From CAWAQA01 sp963784065 (GTDB lineage: Bacteria > Acidobacteriota > Vicinamibacteria > Vicinamibacterales > UBA2999): a stretch of 64,000 bases of DNA. Positions within the stretch are counted from its first letter, which is position 1. The number at the start of each line of letters is the position of its first letter. The stretch lies in contig CAWAQA010000008.1 of NCBI GenBank assembly GCA_963784065.1, forward strand, positions 1-64,000, written 5' to 3'. The position numbers and the translations under genes are program-made. Shown here piece by piece: positions 42,249 through 51,739 of this stretch. A model generated the notes under the pieces. The model was not told where the DNA came from. It saw only the letters and a list, made by a program, of their open reading frames with translations, and ran no database searches.

Positions 42249-43091
42249 CTATTGCGTCGACCGAACTTCGGCACCGAGCGGCAGACGCTGAACGATTTCG
42301 ACGCGCGTGCCCCACGGATCCGTGATGTACGTGATGGTGTTGCCGGTCGCGCCCTTGCCAACCGGCTGGTCCAGCTTGATGCCCATCCCTTCGAGCCGCT
42401 TTACGACGGCCGGGTGGTCATTCGTGTCGAAGCCGATGTGATCGAGCACGCGGCCTCGCGTCGGCGCCTGCTTCGTATCGGCCGCGTTGAACCGGAGCTG
42501 GACCCCAGGAAGGTTCACGACCGGCGCGTTGTTGCGCGTGGCTGCCTGCCCGCCGAACGTCTTCGCATACCACTCGACCGCTTTCGGAAGCTCGGCTGCC
42601 GGCACGAAGAAGTGAATATGTTCGTTGCGAATCGGCACGGTCTGCGTCTTGTCTTCCAGAATCTCCATGCGTACGCCGTCCGGCGTCTCGACGTAGGCCT
42701 GGTCCAGCCGATTGCCGCCCGTCGGGAGCGCGCCGCCCGGGAGCACGTTGACGCCCTTCGCCTTCCACTCGGCGACACGCTTCTGGACGTTGTCGACGAT
42801 GAAGCCGACGTGGTTCACCACTGATCCAACAGTGCCGCCCTCGCCCTTCTCGTTGCCGAGGACCAGATTGATATAGAGACCCGGGAACACGATGAGCGGC
42901 TGCCCACCGGGCGTGAACAGCTTTCCGCCCATCGCCATGAACAGTTTCTTGTTCGCCTCCACGTCTTTCGAGGCGATGTGCCAGTGACCCATGGTCACGC
43001 CGGCCTGGTTGACCGGGGCCGGCTGCGCCGCCGCGGTGCCTGCGACGAGCGTCGACGCGAGCGATAGCGCGATGAGCATCGTTTTCTTCAC
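42249..43091 (-). CDS. secreted two-domain VOC (glyoxalase/dioxygenase-fold) protein
   Basis: Intact, 280 aa with signal peptide (MKKTMLIALSLASTLVAGTA). Two VOC modules: MGHWHIASKDVEANKKLFMA with VNHVGFIVDNVQKRVAEWKA, and NEHIHFFVPAAELPKAVEWY with LDHIGFDTNDHPAVVKRLEG. Metal ligand candidates are His of GHWHI, NHVGF, EHIHF and LDHIGF, and Glu of TRVEIVQ. The export signal suggests a periplasmic role, unlike most glyoxalases. RBS (AGGGAGGCAA) precedes the start. Confidence 0.87.
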   Translation of the reverse strand: MKKTMLIALSLASTLVAGTAAAQPAPVNQAGVTMGHWHIASKDVEANKKLFMAMGGKLFTPGGQPLIVFPGLYINLVLGNEKGEGGTVGSVVNHVGFIVDNVQKRVAEWKAKGVNVLPGGALPTGGNRLDQAYVETPDGVRMEILEDKTQTVPIRNEHIHFFVPAAELPKAVEWYAKTFGGQAATRNNAPVVNLPGVQLRFNAADTKQAPTRGRVLDHIGFDTNDHPAVVKRLEGMGIKLDQPVGKGATGNTITYITDPWGTRVEIVQRLPLGAEVRSTQ

Positions 43092-43585
43092 GGCTGTTGC
43101 CTCCCTCTTCAGTAGCGAGGATTATATGGGCCTGCGGCCCGATAGGAGTGCATTTACGCATCGGCGTGGAACGATTCGATCCATGCGCTAGCGGTAACCG
43201 TCCTGCCGGCCGGCCGCGATAGATAACCGTACGTCGGCGAGAGTATTTCCATCGGCTTGGCCGTGGATGAGAAATCCCTACCGCTTGTCGGGATCTGACG
43301 TCGGCGTTCAGTCGTGGCGGTTTGGATCGCACCTGCGTCGAGGACTGCAAGCGCACGGCAGGTCGCACGCCTACGATGGTCTGCGCTGATAGGCAAGCAA
43401 CCACCCGACGCGGACCAATGCCCAGATTCGCCCCGCGTGAATTCGAGTCCAGCGACGGCAAAGAGCCTGCGTGCGGGAGGGGCAGCTGCCGGCCAATGAG
43501 TAATGGCCTCCCTCGTCGGCAACGGTATGCCCGCGGATGGAGCGCCCCGTCGCCGTCACCCATTACTATCCGATGAAACGTCAAC
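43092..43585. other. intergenic stretch, nothing recognised
   Basis: About 500 bases between the VOC gene start and a TPR remnant. Open frames here are GC-rich chance frames as far as I can tell. Confidence 0.4.
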
Positions 43586-43953
43586 TCAGAGGTCAGTGAT
43601 CGTCAGGGAGACGTCGGCGTCGCGCCAGCCTTCGTCGAATCGTCGCTTGATCTCAGCCGCGTCTTCGGGCCGTTTCTGCCCGACCAGGGTCTGCCACAGC
43701 CCGAACAGTGACCGCGGGTTGTTCGGATTCATCTTCAGGTCGGTTCTGAAGACGTGTTCCGCCTGAGCGAAATCGCCCGCCTGGTAGAGGGCAGCCCCAA
43801 GTGATTCGCGCAGCGGATGAAACCATGAGAGCACGGACTCACTGCGGGTGAGTTGGTCCTACGCGGCGACCGCCTCTTGCCAATGCGCGATCGCAGCGGC
43901 ACGGTCGTCCCGGGCCCACGCCAACGGAGCGGCCATCTCATTGCGCACCATGA
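43586..43953 (-). pseudogene. C-terminal fragment of a TPR-repeat protein with an in-frame stop
   Basis: The minus strand reads RNEMAAPLAWARDDRAAAIA then HWQEAVAA, an in-frame TAG, DQLTRSESVLSWFHPLRESL, GAALYQAGDFAQAEHVFRTD and LKMNPNNPRSLFGLWQTLVG. This matches the C-terminus of soil-bacterial TPR proteins, where the stop position is normally Gln or Glu. The N-terminal part is missing; repeat C begins about 95 bases upstream. Decayed gene. Confidence 0.6.
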
Positions 43954-44048
43954 GCGTGAACCGCTAGCCTACGCGGCTGACCTGATGGCGTCGCGAATGT
44001 GACCGAGGTAGACGCGGTCGCACTTCACAAGGGTCGCGCTTCGGCGGG

Positions 44049-44243
44049 AAACGATCCAAACCGCCCACGACTGAGCCGAAGGCGAAGAAGGTGGGATTCG
44101 AGCCGAATAGCAACGCGCCTAGCGCGTTGCTTGATGGCCCTAGAAACCACCCGCGCCGCCACCGACCGAGCCGAAGGCGAAGGAGGTGGCGGAGAGGGTG
44201 GGATTCGAACCCGATCCCACCATTTAGATTCTGCAAGTTACAC
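44049..44243. repeat. tRNA-Ser-tail repeat, copy C
   Basis: One full unit (GGGATTCGAGCCGAATAGCA, hairpin GCAACGCGC-CTA-GCGCGTTGC, CCTAGAAACCACC) plus the terminal unit with GGTGGCGGAGAGGGTGGGAT then TCGAACCC. The tail reads on the minus strand as a tRNA-Ser 3' end. The dyad beyond it is degenerate (TTCTGCAAGTTAC). The preceding 15 bases (AACGATCC.AACCGCCCACGAC) match the unit boundary in copy B. Confidence 0.78.
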
Positions 44244-44434
44244 CTCCGTGCGACAGCACAAACCGACGCGGCTGAGATGCCGTGCGCTGCAATCGCCGGC
44301 GGGGGCCACGTCGGAACCAAGCCAGAACGTAAAGCAGCCGCGATCCGGGAATGGCGACTGTAAAGGCCGCAGGATCTGTGTTGTGCTATAAGGATCCATT
44401 CCTCGGAATAGGTAAACGAGAAAGGGCAACCAGC

Positions 44435-46607
44435 ATGAGCACCAAGAGAGTCTCCGTGTTACTCCTGGGCTTGAGCCTCATCGTCTTTTTTGCCACGACC
44501 TCGGTCCGGATGTCGGGGCAGGGAGGCGCTGCGCCCGCCATCGACAACGACGACATCGGCGGCGTCGTGACCGGTGCGCAGGGGCCCGAGGCAGGCGTCT
44601 GGGTGATCGCGGAAACGCGCAGCACGCCGACACGCCTGATCAAGAGCGTCGTGACCGACGACCGCGGCCGATATGTTGTCCCGGATCTCCCGGCGGGCGA
44701 ATACGACGTCTGGGTCCGCGGCTACGGCCTGGTCGATTCACCGAAGGTGAAATCGGCGCCGGGAAACGTCGTCAACCTGAAGACAGTCGTGGCGCCCGAC
44801 AAGAAGGCGGCCGCACAGTATTACCCGGCGCAGTACCTGGTTCGCGCTGCTGCAGTTGCCGCCGAGGAGCGATTTCCCCGGCACGGGTGACAAGGGCAAT
44901 GGCATCTCGCCGAACATCAAGAGCCAGGGCGAATGGGTTCGCAACATCGTCAACACCGATGGCTGCACCGGTTGCCATCAGATGGGCGGCCCGGCCACCC
45001 GCACGATCCCGCCGAGCATCCTCAGCCAGGTCGAGGACACGACGATGGCGTGGGACCGCCGCATCCAGGCCGGCCAGGCGGGCGCCGGGATGAGCAACCG
45101 CTTCACGCAGGTAGGCCGCGCCCGCGCGCTCGGGATGTACGCTGACTGGAGCGACCGCATTGCGAAGGGTGAGTTGCCGGACCAGACGCCGCCGCGTCCG
45201 CAGGGGATCGAGCGGAACGTCGTCGTGACGATGTGGGACTGGGCGGATCCGAAGGTGTACCTGCACGACGCCATCGCGACCGACAAGCGCAACCCGACGG
45301 TCAACGCGAACGGTCCAATCTATGGCGCGCTCGAAGAGAGCGCCGACTATTACCCGGTGATCGATCCGAAGACGAACACCGCGTCGCAGATCAAGCTCGC
45401 CCCGCGCGACGCCGATACACCGAGTGCCGCGGACCAGCCGCCGGCCGCGCCCTCGCCCTACTGGGCCGAGGAAACGATCTGGAACAGCCAGACATCGGTT
45501 CACAGCTTCGCGATGGACAAGCAGGGTCGTGTCTGGGGCGTGGGCCGCATTCGCAAACCGCAGACCCCGGCCTGGTGCCAGGCGGGCTCGGATCACCCGT
45601 CAGCGAAGCTGTTCCCGATCACGCAGGCTCAGCGCGGGCTGATCATGTATGACCCGAAGACGAAGCAGGTCACGACCATCGATACGTGCTTCACGTGGGG
45701 CCACGTGAACTTCGACGACAACGACGTGCTGTGGTCCTCGTTCGGGCCAGCCGGCGTCGAAGGCTGGTTCGACGTCAAGACGTGGGACAAGACGCACGAC
45801 GAGAAGGCGTCGCAGGGCTGGAGCGCGTTCGTCGTCGACTACAACGGCAACGGCAAGCGCGACGCGTACACCGAGCCGAATCAGCCCGCCGATCCCGCCA
45901 AGGACAAGCGGCTGGCCATTACGTTCTACGGCGACTCGCCGGCATTTGATGGATCGGTGTGGGGGTCCGTGCAGGGCGTGCCCGGTGCGCTGGTGCGCTT
46001 CGTCCCCGGTGCGCATCCGCCCGAGACCGCGCTGACGGAGGTCTACGAAGTGCCGTGGAACAATCCGAAGGCCACCATTCAGGGCTTCGCGCCGCGCGGA
46101 ATGGACATTGACAGCAAGAACGTCGTCTGGACGGTCCTCTCGAGCGGTCATCTTGCCAGCTTCGACCGGAGCAAGTGCAAGGCCCCGCTGAATGGCCCGA
46201 GCGCAAACGGTCAACACTGTCCGGAAGGCTGGTCGCTCTATCCGTTCCCTGGTCCGAACTACAAGGGCGCGGTCGAGAATGCCAGCGCCGACTCGGCGTA
46301 CTACAACTTCGTCGATCGCTTCGACATGCTGGGCATCGGCAAGGACGCTTCGCTGGCGACCGGCAACCTCTCGGAAGGGCTGCTCGCGCTCGTCAACGGC
46401 AAGATCGTGAACTTCCGCGTGCCGTATCCGATGGGGTACTACGCGAAAGGCCTGGACGGCCGCATCGACAACCCGAAAGGCGGCTGGAAAGGCAAGGCGA
46501 TCTACACGCCGATTTCGACGCGCGCGCCATTCCACATGGAAGGTGGCAAGGGGAACACACCCAAGCTGGTGAAGTTCCAGGTCCGGCCCGACCCGCTGTC
46601 CAAGTAG
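44435..46607 (+). CDS. carboxypeptidase-regulatory-domain protein with CXXCH haem motif (one frameshift)
   Basis: Start at 44435 with GAGAAAGGGCA upstream. Signal peptide (VLLLGLSLIVFFATTSV), then a CarboxypepD_reg beta domain (DIGGVVTGAQGPEAGVWVIA, GRYVVPDLPAGEYDVWVRGY). After a frame change near 44848 comes DGCTGCHQMGG, a c-type haem attachment motif, then a long propeller-like region (ETIWNSQTSVHSFAMDKQGR, GLIMYDPKTKQVTTIDTCF, RGMDIDSKNVVWTVLSSGHL). About 724 aa, near the length I know for this Acidobacteria family. It probably binds haem in the periplasm; a cytochrome c gene converges on it. An intrinsic terminator follows at 46633. Confidence 0.8.
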
Positions 46608-46609
46608 GT

Positions 46610-47079
46610 CGGTTCAGGTGGGAAGGCGAGAAGGGCGGGATGGGAATCCCGCCCTTTTTTTTGCTTCTTCCTGGCGATGGAACGAACGTAGTTCACGACA
46701 TTCCAGATTTCCTCGTCCTTCAACTGATCCTTGAACGGCACCATATGGAACTCCGGCGGCACGCCGTTCTTAATGCTGTTGAAGATCTCGCCGTCGGTCG
46801 AGCCGTGATCTCACATGTCGTCGATCAGGCTCGGCGCCGCGGCAATCACGTCGTTGCCGGCCCGCCTTCGCCGTTGACGCGGTGGCACGGCGCGCACTTC
46901 GTGTAGACCGTCTTGCCGGCCGCGATCGACTCGGGAGTCGCGGCAACGGGATGCATCGCGCTACTGCTCAAGCCGCACGCATGAGCCGAGAGGGTCGGGC
47001 CGGCGCTCTTCTTCTGGAGCACAGCAACCGAAAAAGCGATCGGACGAGGTGAACGGGATTGCTTCTGCTGATTCGGCAA
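46610..47079 (-). pseudogene. cytochrome c family protein, frameshifted and with an in-frame stop
   Basis: From 47079 the chain gives a poorly hydrophobic leader, then ESIAAGKTVYTKCAPCHRVN with the CXXCH haem motif. After a frame change near 46850 it reads NDVIAAAPSLIDDM, TGA where relatives have Trp, DHGSTDGEIFNSIKNGVPPE and FHMVPFKDQLKDEEIWNVVN then YVRSIARKK. The distal Met may be that of FHMVP. The natural stop is not found; the frame runs into the convergent gene's terminator. A damaged or error-laden class I cytochrome c, perhaps an electron partner of the haem-motif protein next door. Confidence 0.6.
46633..46662 (+). terminator. intrinsic terminator
   Basis: Perfect 9-bp stem GGGCGGGAT / ATCCCGCCC with a GGGA loop, followed by eight T, 26 bases after the stop of the carboxypeptidase-regulatory gene. 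Confidence 0.9.
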
Positions 47080-47610
47080 CCCTGCGCTAGATCGTGTGTT
47101 CCTGGGCCGCAGAGTCCTGGGGGAAACGTTGCCGCCGGTAGTCGCAGTGCGGTCGCGTCAGCGGATGTGTGTGGCGATGCTCTCAGACGCTGTGCGACTG
47201 GGTCCTATAAGGTCGCCGCAAACCAGTATGAGCGGCACGCCATCACAGCCACACCCTGATGATCCAAGGCGAGAGCTGTCGACTGACACAAAGAGTGCTG
47301 CCCTTGAAGAAACACGGATCAGGAGGGGATCAGTTTTAGTGTCGTTTGGGGATCAGTTTCTCCTGTCGCTTGACAGGCCGACCGAATTACGAAGTCGACA
47401 CTTCGAGCCGGCGTTCAGCCGTCCGCGGCGAACACGTCGGCGACCGCCCTCATCAATTGCCAAGAACGACGACACAATTCTGCGCGGTGATCCATGACCA
47501 AAGCGCAGCCAGACGCACGTCGCCCCCAAGGCGCAGCGACCGGGTTCTCAATGCACCCACGTGGCCGGCGAGTACAAACCCATCAATATAAATGATTTAA
47601 GAAAAACCTA
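47080..47610. other. intergenic stretch with a possible IS21-type end
   Basis: No gene recognised. At 47331-47363 the block GGGGATCAGTTT occurs twice around TAGTGTCGTTT. A similar block (GGGGTCAGTTTTACTGTCGT, minus strand) lies at 47984-48003 inside the IS21 element. Doubled blocks like this resemble IS21 transposase-binding ends, so this could be a solo end of a related element. Confidence 0.35.
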
Positions 47611-47733
47611 ATGGCGGAGAGGGTGGGATTCGAGCCGAATAGCAACGCGCGCAGCGCGTTGCTTGATGCCCTAGAAACCACCCGTGCCGCCATCGACGGG
47701 GCCGACGCGATGTTGATTGATTGAGGACCGGAT
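47611..47733. repeat. tRNA-Ser-tail repeat, copy D (tail joined directly to a unit)
   Basis: Starts ATGGCGGAGAGGGTGGGATT, the tRNA-Ser-like tail, but runs straight into the unit sequence CGAGCCGAATAGCA with hairpin GCAACGCGC-GCA-GCGCGTTGC and CCTAGAAACCACCCG. It ends with GTTGATTGATTGAG.ACCGGA near 47712-47731, a block that also borders copy A. The join at the shared GGTGGGATTCGA suggests recombination between tail and unit. Confidence 0.7.
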
Positions 47734-48109
47734 TCGTGCCCGCTCGCGATGAGCCGAAAGCGAGTCGCGGCGTGCCTGAATCCAGCGTCGAACGCCAGCC
47801 TCGCGAAGCGAGGTTGGCGGGGTGTCTGGGGACGACTTTCGCAACTACCTCATCCGCGCCGCGTGATGAACATGTTCGCAATCCCGAGATTTCTCGTGCG
47901 CGCGCCGCTCGGAAAGTAGACCAGTACGCCGCTCAGAAAGTAGGCCACTCAGAGGGCGGTTGATTCTACGTGGTTCTGACCCAACGACAGTAAAACTGAC
48001 CCCCTCCTTCAGGGTCTTCCAGACAGCGTGAGCCGGCCTGGGCCGGCGAGCGCCCACGGAGTACCGCGCAGATGGAGGTGGCGCGGTGACCACGGTCCAC
48101 TCGACGGGA

Positions 48110-48871
48110 TCACGACGGCTCCTCGCGGGTACGGCGCTTGCGCATGCGATAGCTTTTGCCTTTGGTGGTGAGCACGGTAGCGTGATGGGCCAAGCGATCG
48201 AGCAGCGCGGTCGTGAGCTTCTCGTCGCCGGCAAAGACGGTGACCCATTCGGCGAAGGTGAGATTAGTGGTGACGACCGTGGCGCGGCGCTCATAGCGGT
48301 CCGTCAGCAGATTGAAGAGCAGCTCGCCGCCCGTGCGGTCAAAGGGGACGAAGCCGAGCTCGTCGACAATCAGCACGTCGACGCGGAGCAGCCGCTGCTG
48401 CAGGCGCGTGAGCTCGCGGGTATCGCGGGCTTCGAGGAGCTGGCGCACCAGGTCAGCCGCGCGGGTGAAGAGCACGCGGCGTTTCTGTTTGGTCGCTTCG
48501 ACGCCGAGCGCGATCGCCAGATGCGTTTTGCCGGTCCCGATCGGACCGGCGAAGATCAGATTCTCCGGTGCCGTGACCCACTCGCCCCGGGCGAGCGTGT
48601 GGATCTGGGTGGCGCTCACACCCTCCGCCGCTGTGAAATCAAACGTGTCGAGCGTCTTCACCTCCGGGAAGCGGGCCTCGTGGAGCCGCTGGCGGATGAC
48701 GGACTCATGCCGCGAGGCTTGCTCGGCGCTCAACACCTCGTGCAGATAGTCTTCGTGCGGCCAGTGGGCATCGCGCGCCTGCCGGGCGAGTCCTTCGAAG
48801 GTGCGCCCGATGCCGGGCAGCTTGAGGCCACGCGTCTGGATGACGACGAGATCGCGAATGAGGGCGCTCAT
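48110..48871 (-). CDS. istB: IS21-family helper ATPase IstB
   Basis: Intact, 253 aa. Walker A is GPIGTGKTHLAIALG, Walker B is VDVLIVDELGFVPF, with TTNLTFAEWVTVFAG as the arginine-finger/sensor region. N-terminal helices read LKLPGIGRTFEGLARQARDA. The ATG overlaps the istA stop (ATGA), so the two are translationally coupled. IstB regulates target choice for IstA. Confidence 0.93.
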   Translation of the reverse strand: MSALIRDLVVIQTRGLKLPGIGRTFEGLARQARDAHWPHEDYLHEVLSAEQASRHESVIRQRLHEARFPEVKTLDTFDFTAAEGVSATQIHTLARGEWVTAPENLIFAGPIGTGKTHLAIALGVEATKQKRRVLFTRAADLVRQLLEARDTRELTRLQQRLLRVDVLIVDELGFVPFDRTGGELLFNLLTDRYERRATVVTTNLTFAEWVTVFAGDEKLTTALLDRLAHHATVLTTKGKSYRMRKRRTREEPS

Positions 48872-50355
48872 CCCGCCACCTCACTGAGCCAGGCGTCATA
48901 GTCGGCGGCACGGCCGCTGCCGATGTCGATGGCGCGGAGCGGCGCGGGCACCGCGTCCGGGGCCAGGCGATCGATCGGCGCCCGTACCGGTGTGAGTGCG
49001 AGCAGGAGCGGCGTCCCCGTCGCGAGGGCAGCGGTCAGCGCGGGCACGACGACGGCGGCCCCCTGTGTCTCGAGCTGGCCGAGCACCTTGGCGAAAAGCC
49101 GGGCGGCGTCGCGCGGCCCGTGCGCGCCGTGCAGCTGATCCCAGATCGCGGGAAACGGCGCGCCGAGGTCTCGGAGGAGATCCGGCAGCACCTGGCGGAC
49201 CGCCTGGGGCTTGCGGGCGAGCTCCGTCAGGTAATGTCGATAGTCAATCGCGCGCTCCCCAAACCGTTTGCGCGGATGCTGCACCTGGGTGCCATCGCGG
49301 CCGACGATCGTGACCGTGCTCGGGCCGACGCGCACCACGAGGTCGAGGCCCGCCCAGCGCGTCCACACGGAGTACCACGCGCCGTCGAGCCGGACCAGCG
49401 CGCGCGGGGTCACGGTGGCCAACGTCGTCGCCTCCGACACAAACGGCCTCGACGCCAGCCGCAACAACCGCTGCTCCTCGGTGAACCGCGCCCCGATGGT
49501 CTGCCCGGCCGCATCCCGCATGGTGGTGAGCCGCGCATCCATCTGCGCCAGCAGCGTCGCATTGATCCCCGCCAGCGTCGGCCCGCTCGGGATCGGGACC
49601 AGCGCCTGCTGCCGCACCGCTTTGCCGCGCGCCTCGACGCCGCCCTTATCGTGGCCCTCGCCGGGCCGACAGAAACACGCTTCCAGCAGATAGTGGGAGG
49701 CTAGCGCGGCAAACCGCGGCGTCAAGGTCCGCGCACCGCCGACCAGGATCCGCACCACCGCCGCCCGCAGATTGTCGTAGGCGACGCGCGCGGGGACGCC
49801 GTCGAAGTGCGCAAACGCTCGAACGTGCCCGTCGAGAAAACTGATTTGATCCTGGCGCTCGTAGATCCAGGCGAAGTCGCGGCCCGAGTACATCAGCCGC
49901 ATCAGGAAGAGCCACGCCTTGCGGCGGGTCCCGTCGACGTCGATCAGGACCTCGAAGAAGTCGACCTCGGCGAGATCGCCCGGCCGATACGTCAACGGCA
50001 CGAAGACCTCGCGGCGCTGCCGCTTCCATTCCGCGACGGCGTCCTTGACGACCGTGCGGCCGACGCGATGCCCCTCGGCCACCAATAACGTGTGGAGTCG
50101 CGTCGCGGTCAGCTGCTGCTTGCCGCCCGTCCAGCGCACGGACTCGGCCAGTAGGGCCTGCAGCCGCGCCGCGATCCCGTCCCACACCGGTCGCGGCCGG
50201 GACCCCGCTTCCGCTTTCCGCTCGGGGGCCGCCTCGTCCAGATACTTGCGGACCGTGACCCGCGCCAATCCGAACTCCCGAGCCACCGCTCGCTGCGATC
50301 GACCCTCCACCAGCACTTTGTGCCGGACCACATGCACTTGATCCATCCTGAGCAT
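48868..50355 (-). CDS. istA: IS21-family transposase IstA
   Basis: Intact, 495 aa. N-terminal HTH (RSQRAVAREFGLARVTVRKY LDEA region) followed by the rve catalytic domain: RPGDLAEVDFFEVLIDVDGT (first Asp), VPARVAYDNLRAAVVRI (second Asp) and EGHDKGGVEARGKAVRQ (Glu). The C-terminal beta-barrel region has DGAWYSVWTRWAGLDLVVRV. Located just inside the right-hand terminal repeats. Confidence 0.93.
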   Translation of the reverse strand: MLRMDQVHVVRHKVLVEGRSQRAVAREFGLARVTVRKYLDEAAPERKAEAGSRPRPVWDGIAARLQALLAESVRWTGGKQQLTATRLHTLLVAEGHRVGRTVVKDAVAEWKRQRREVFVPLTYRPGDLAEVDFFEVLIDVDGTRRKAWLFLMRLMYSGRDFAWIYERQDQISFLDGHVRAFAHFDGVPARVAYDNLRAAVVRILVGGARTLTPRFAALASHYLLEACFCRPGEGHDKGGVEARGKAVRQQALVPIPSGPTLAGINATLLAQMDARLTTMRDAAGQTIGARFTEEQRLLRLASRPFVSEATTLATVTPRALVRLDGAWYSVWTRWAGLDLVVRVGPSTVTIVGRDGTQVQHPRKRFGERAIDYRHYLTELARKPQAVRQVLPDLLRDLGAPFPAIWDQLHGAHGPRDAARLFAKVLGQLETQGAAVVVPALTAALATGTPLLLALTPVRAPIDRLAPDAVPAPLRAIDIGSGRAADYDAWLSEVAG

Positions 50356-50478
50356 CCTCCCAGCCGACCCCGGATCCCCCGATCCGGCAAGCCCGCCATC
50401 AGACCCTCAGGTGGTCTACTTTCTGAGCGGCGAATGGTCTACTTTCTGAGCGGCGCGCGCCCTTTTCGCGCCACAGCG

Positions 50479-51243
50479 TCAGATGCTCGCCGACGATATG
50501 GTCCGCCCATTGCTGTCGTCGAGGCCAGGTTCGGCATCTTCCTGGAACGTCGCGACAGGAACGTAGGACGTGTCGCGATAGCGGTTGATGTAGATCACGT
50601 TCTTGGGTAGCCAGTGTCGCCCGCTGCGCCAGTCCTTGAAGAGCGACAGATACTCGCGGCGGCCGTGCAGCGCCAAGATCGAGAAATGCCGCAATATAGG
50701 TCTTCGCGATGCGCCGCTGATCGTCGCCCGAAATCAATCGTGCAAGAGTAAGTAACCAGCCACGCGGGGGAATGAAATCGGTGCGGCCCACCCAGTGTTG
50801 AACTGTCCGTGATTGGCGCGGTACACCCAGATCTCCGCGTTGAACCATGGACCTGGGCGCGTATACCGGACGCGGTCGGCCTGCCGGCTCCCTCCGAAGC
50901 TCGAAACGTCCGCATCATGCGCACCTTGCAACGCGAGGTAGCTGACATTCTCGATCCACCGTGGCTGTCCTGCCGGTTGATACTGAACTACTTCTTGGAC
51001 ACTCGAGTATTGTTCCAGCACACTCGCCGCGTGATACTCCTCACTCGACGGGGCAACCGGCCGTTCAGCCGCCGTCCACCGCGAGGACAACGTCGGCTGG
51101 AGTTCGACGCAAACTCCTCGAAGATAGCTCCCGGTCCACCAAAGTGACTCCGACATTGTTGAGAGCCGTAAACACGCAGAGCTCGACATGCACCAACGCG
51201 CCAAGGCATTTGAGCTCGTTGATTGACGGGAGCATTCGAGCAA
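50479..51243 (-). pseudogene. C-terminal part of a large alpha/beta hydrolase-domain protein, cut by IS21
   Basis: Recognisable pieces are GQPRWIENVSYLALQGAHDA then DVSSFGGSRQADRVRYTRPG, IWVYRANHGQFNTGW, LLTLARLISGDDQRRIAKTY and ALHGRREYLSLFKDWRSGRH. I know these from secreted hydrolases of about 700 aa in Acidobacteria, where ANHGQFN holds the catalytic His. Frames change near 50760 and 50690. The Ser nucleophile region upstream is not found, and the 3' end meets the IS21 end, so the gene is a remnant. Confidence 0.55.
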
Positions 51244-51371
51244 CTTACGAAATCGTCCTCGTCGGCCAGTCGCAGGGCTTGATGGTGAAGGCCCTACGTT
51301 CTCTTGTGCCCTATAGTGTGCCTATAACAGAAACGGCCCGGCGAGTCCCGGGCCGTTTCCCCGCGAAACAT

Positions 51372-51448
51372 TGGTCGGGATGACTGGATTCGAACCAGCG
51401 ACCCCCTGACCCCCAGTCCGGTGCGCTACCAGGCTGCGCTACATCCCG
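51372..51448 (-). tRNA. tRNA-Pro (GGG)
   Basis: 77 nt. Acceptor stem CGGGATG/CATCCCG, D arm GCGC/GCGC, anticodon loop CTGGGGG (anticodon GGG), T arm GCTGGTTCGAATCCAGT, and encoded CCA. The anticodon stem is CCGGA/TCAGG, with a G-A mismatch at its middle pair; the partial copy at 51641-51680 has the pairing CCTGA. Confidence 0.88.
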
Positions 51449-51504
51449 AAAACCTTGAGACCTGGATCTAGGAACCTGGAACCCGGAACCTCGACCGCGG
51501 ACGC

Positions 51505-51640
51505 TACTTTACGCTCCTACGCGCTCGCGCGCTTGCGCTTCGTCGGCTTCGCCGTCGTGCGCCGCGCCGGCTTCGACGCCACGCGGGCCGTCTTGCCGCG
51601 CGATGCGATGGCGCGGGCCTTCACCGGCGCTGGCTTCCCC
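51505..51640 (-). pseudogene. orphan copy of the MerR C-terminal tail
   Basis: Minus-strand frame KPAPVKARAIASRGKTARVA SKPARR-like, ending KRKRASA and a stop, nearly the same as the tail of the MerR gene at 51740. It has no start and follows the pseudo-tRNA half; part of the 231-bp duplication. Confidence 0.75.
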
Positions 51641-51680
51641 CCAGTCAGGTGCGCTACCAGGCTGCGCTACATCCCGAAAC
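51641..51680 (-). pseudogene. tRNA-Pro 5' half (pseudo-tRNA)
   Basis: Reads CGGGATGTAGCGCAGCCTGG then TAGCGCACCTGACTGGGG, identical to the tRNA-Pro start apart from the T in the anticodon stem, and stops in the anticodon loop where the duplicated merR tail begins. It cannot form a tRNA alone. Confidence 0.85.
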
Positions 51681-51739
51681 TTGAACCTGGATCTAGGAAC
51701 CTGGAACTCGGAACCTCGACCGCGGACGCTATTCTACGC

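Larger units (their letters stand above)
47898..50461. mobile_element. complete IS21-family element
   Basis: About 2.56 kb with istA and istB intact. Each end has two copies of a block like GCCGCTCAGAAAGTAGACCA (left 47903-47952; right, inverted, 50412-50458), the multiple terminal repeats usual in IS21. Exact end positions are uncertain by a few bases and no target duplication could be confirmed. The right end cuts an alpha/beta hydrolase gene; the left lies about 165 bases from repeat D. Confidence 0.88.

Noticed and set aside
44200..44240. A complete tRNA-Ser gene at the repeat tails.
   Set aside because: Only the T-arm and acceptor 3' side are present; no D arm, anticodon arm or matching 5' acceptor strand is found in any of the four copies.
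46800..46830. TGA in the cytochrome c read as selenocysteine.
   Set aside because: Relatives have Trp there, no selenocysteine insertion element is seen, and the gene also has a frameshift.
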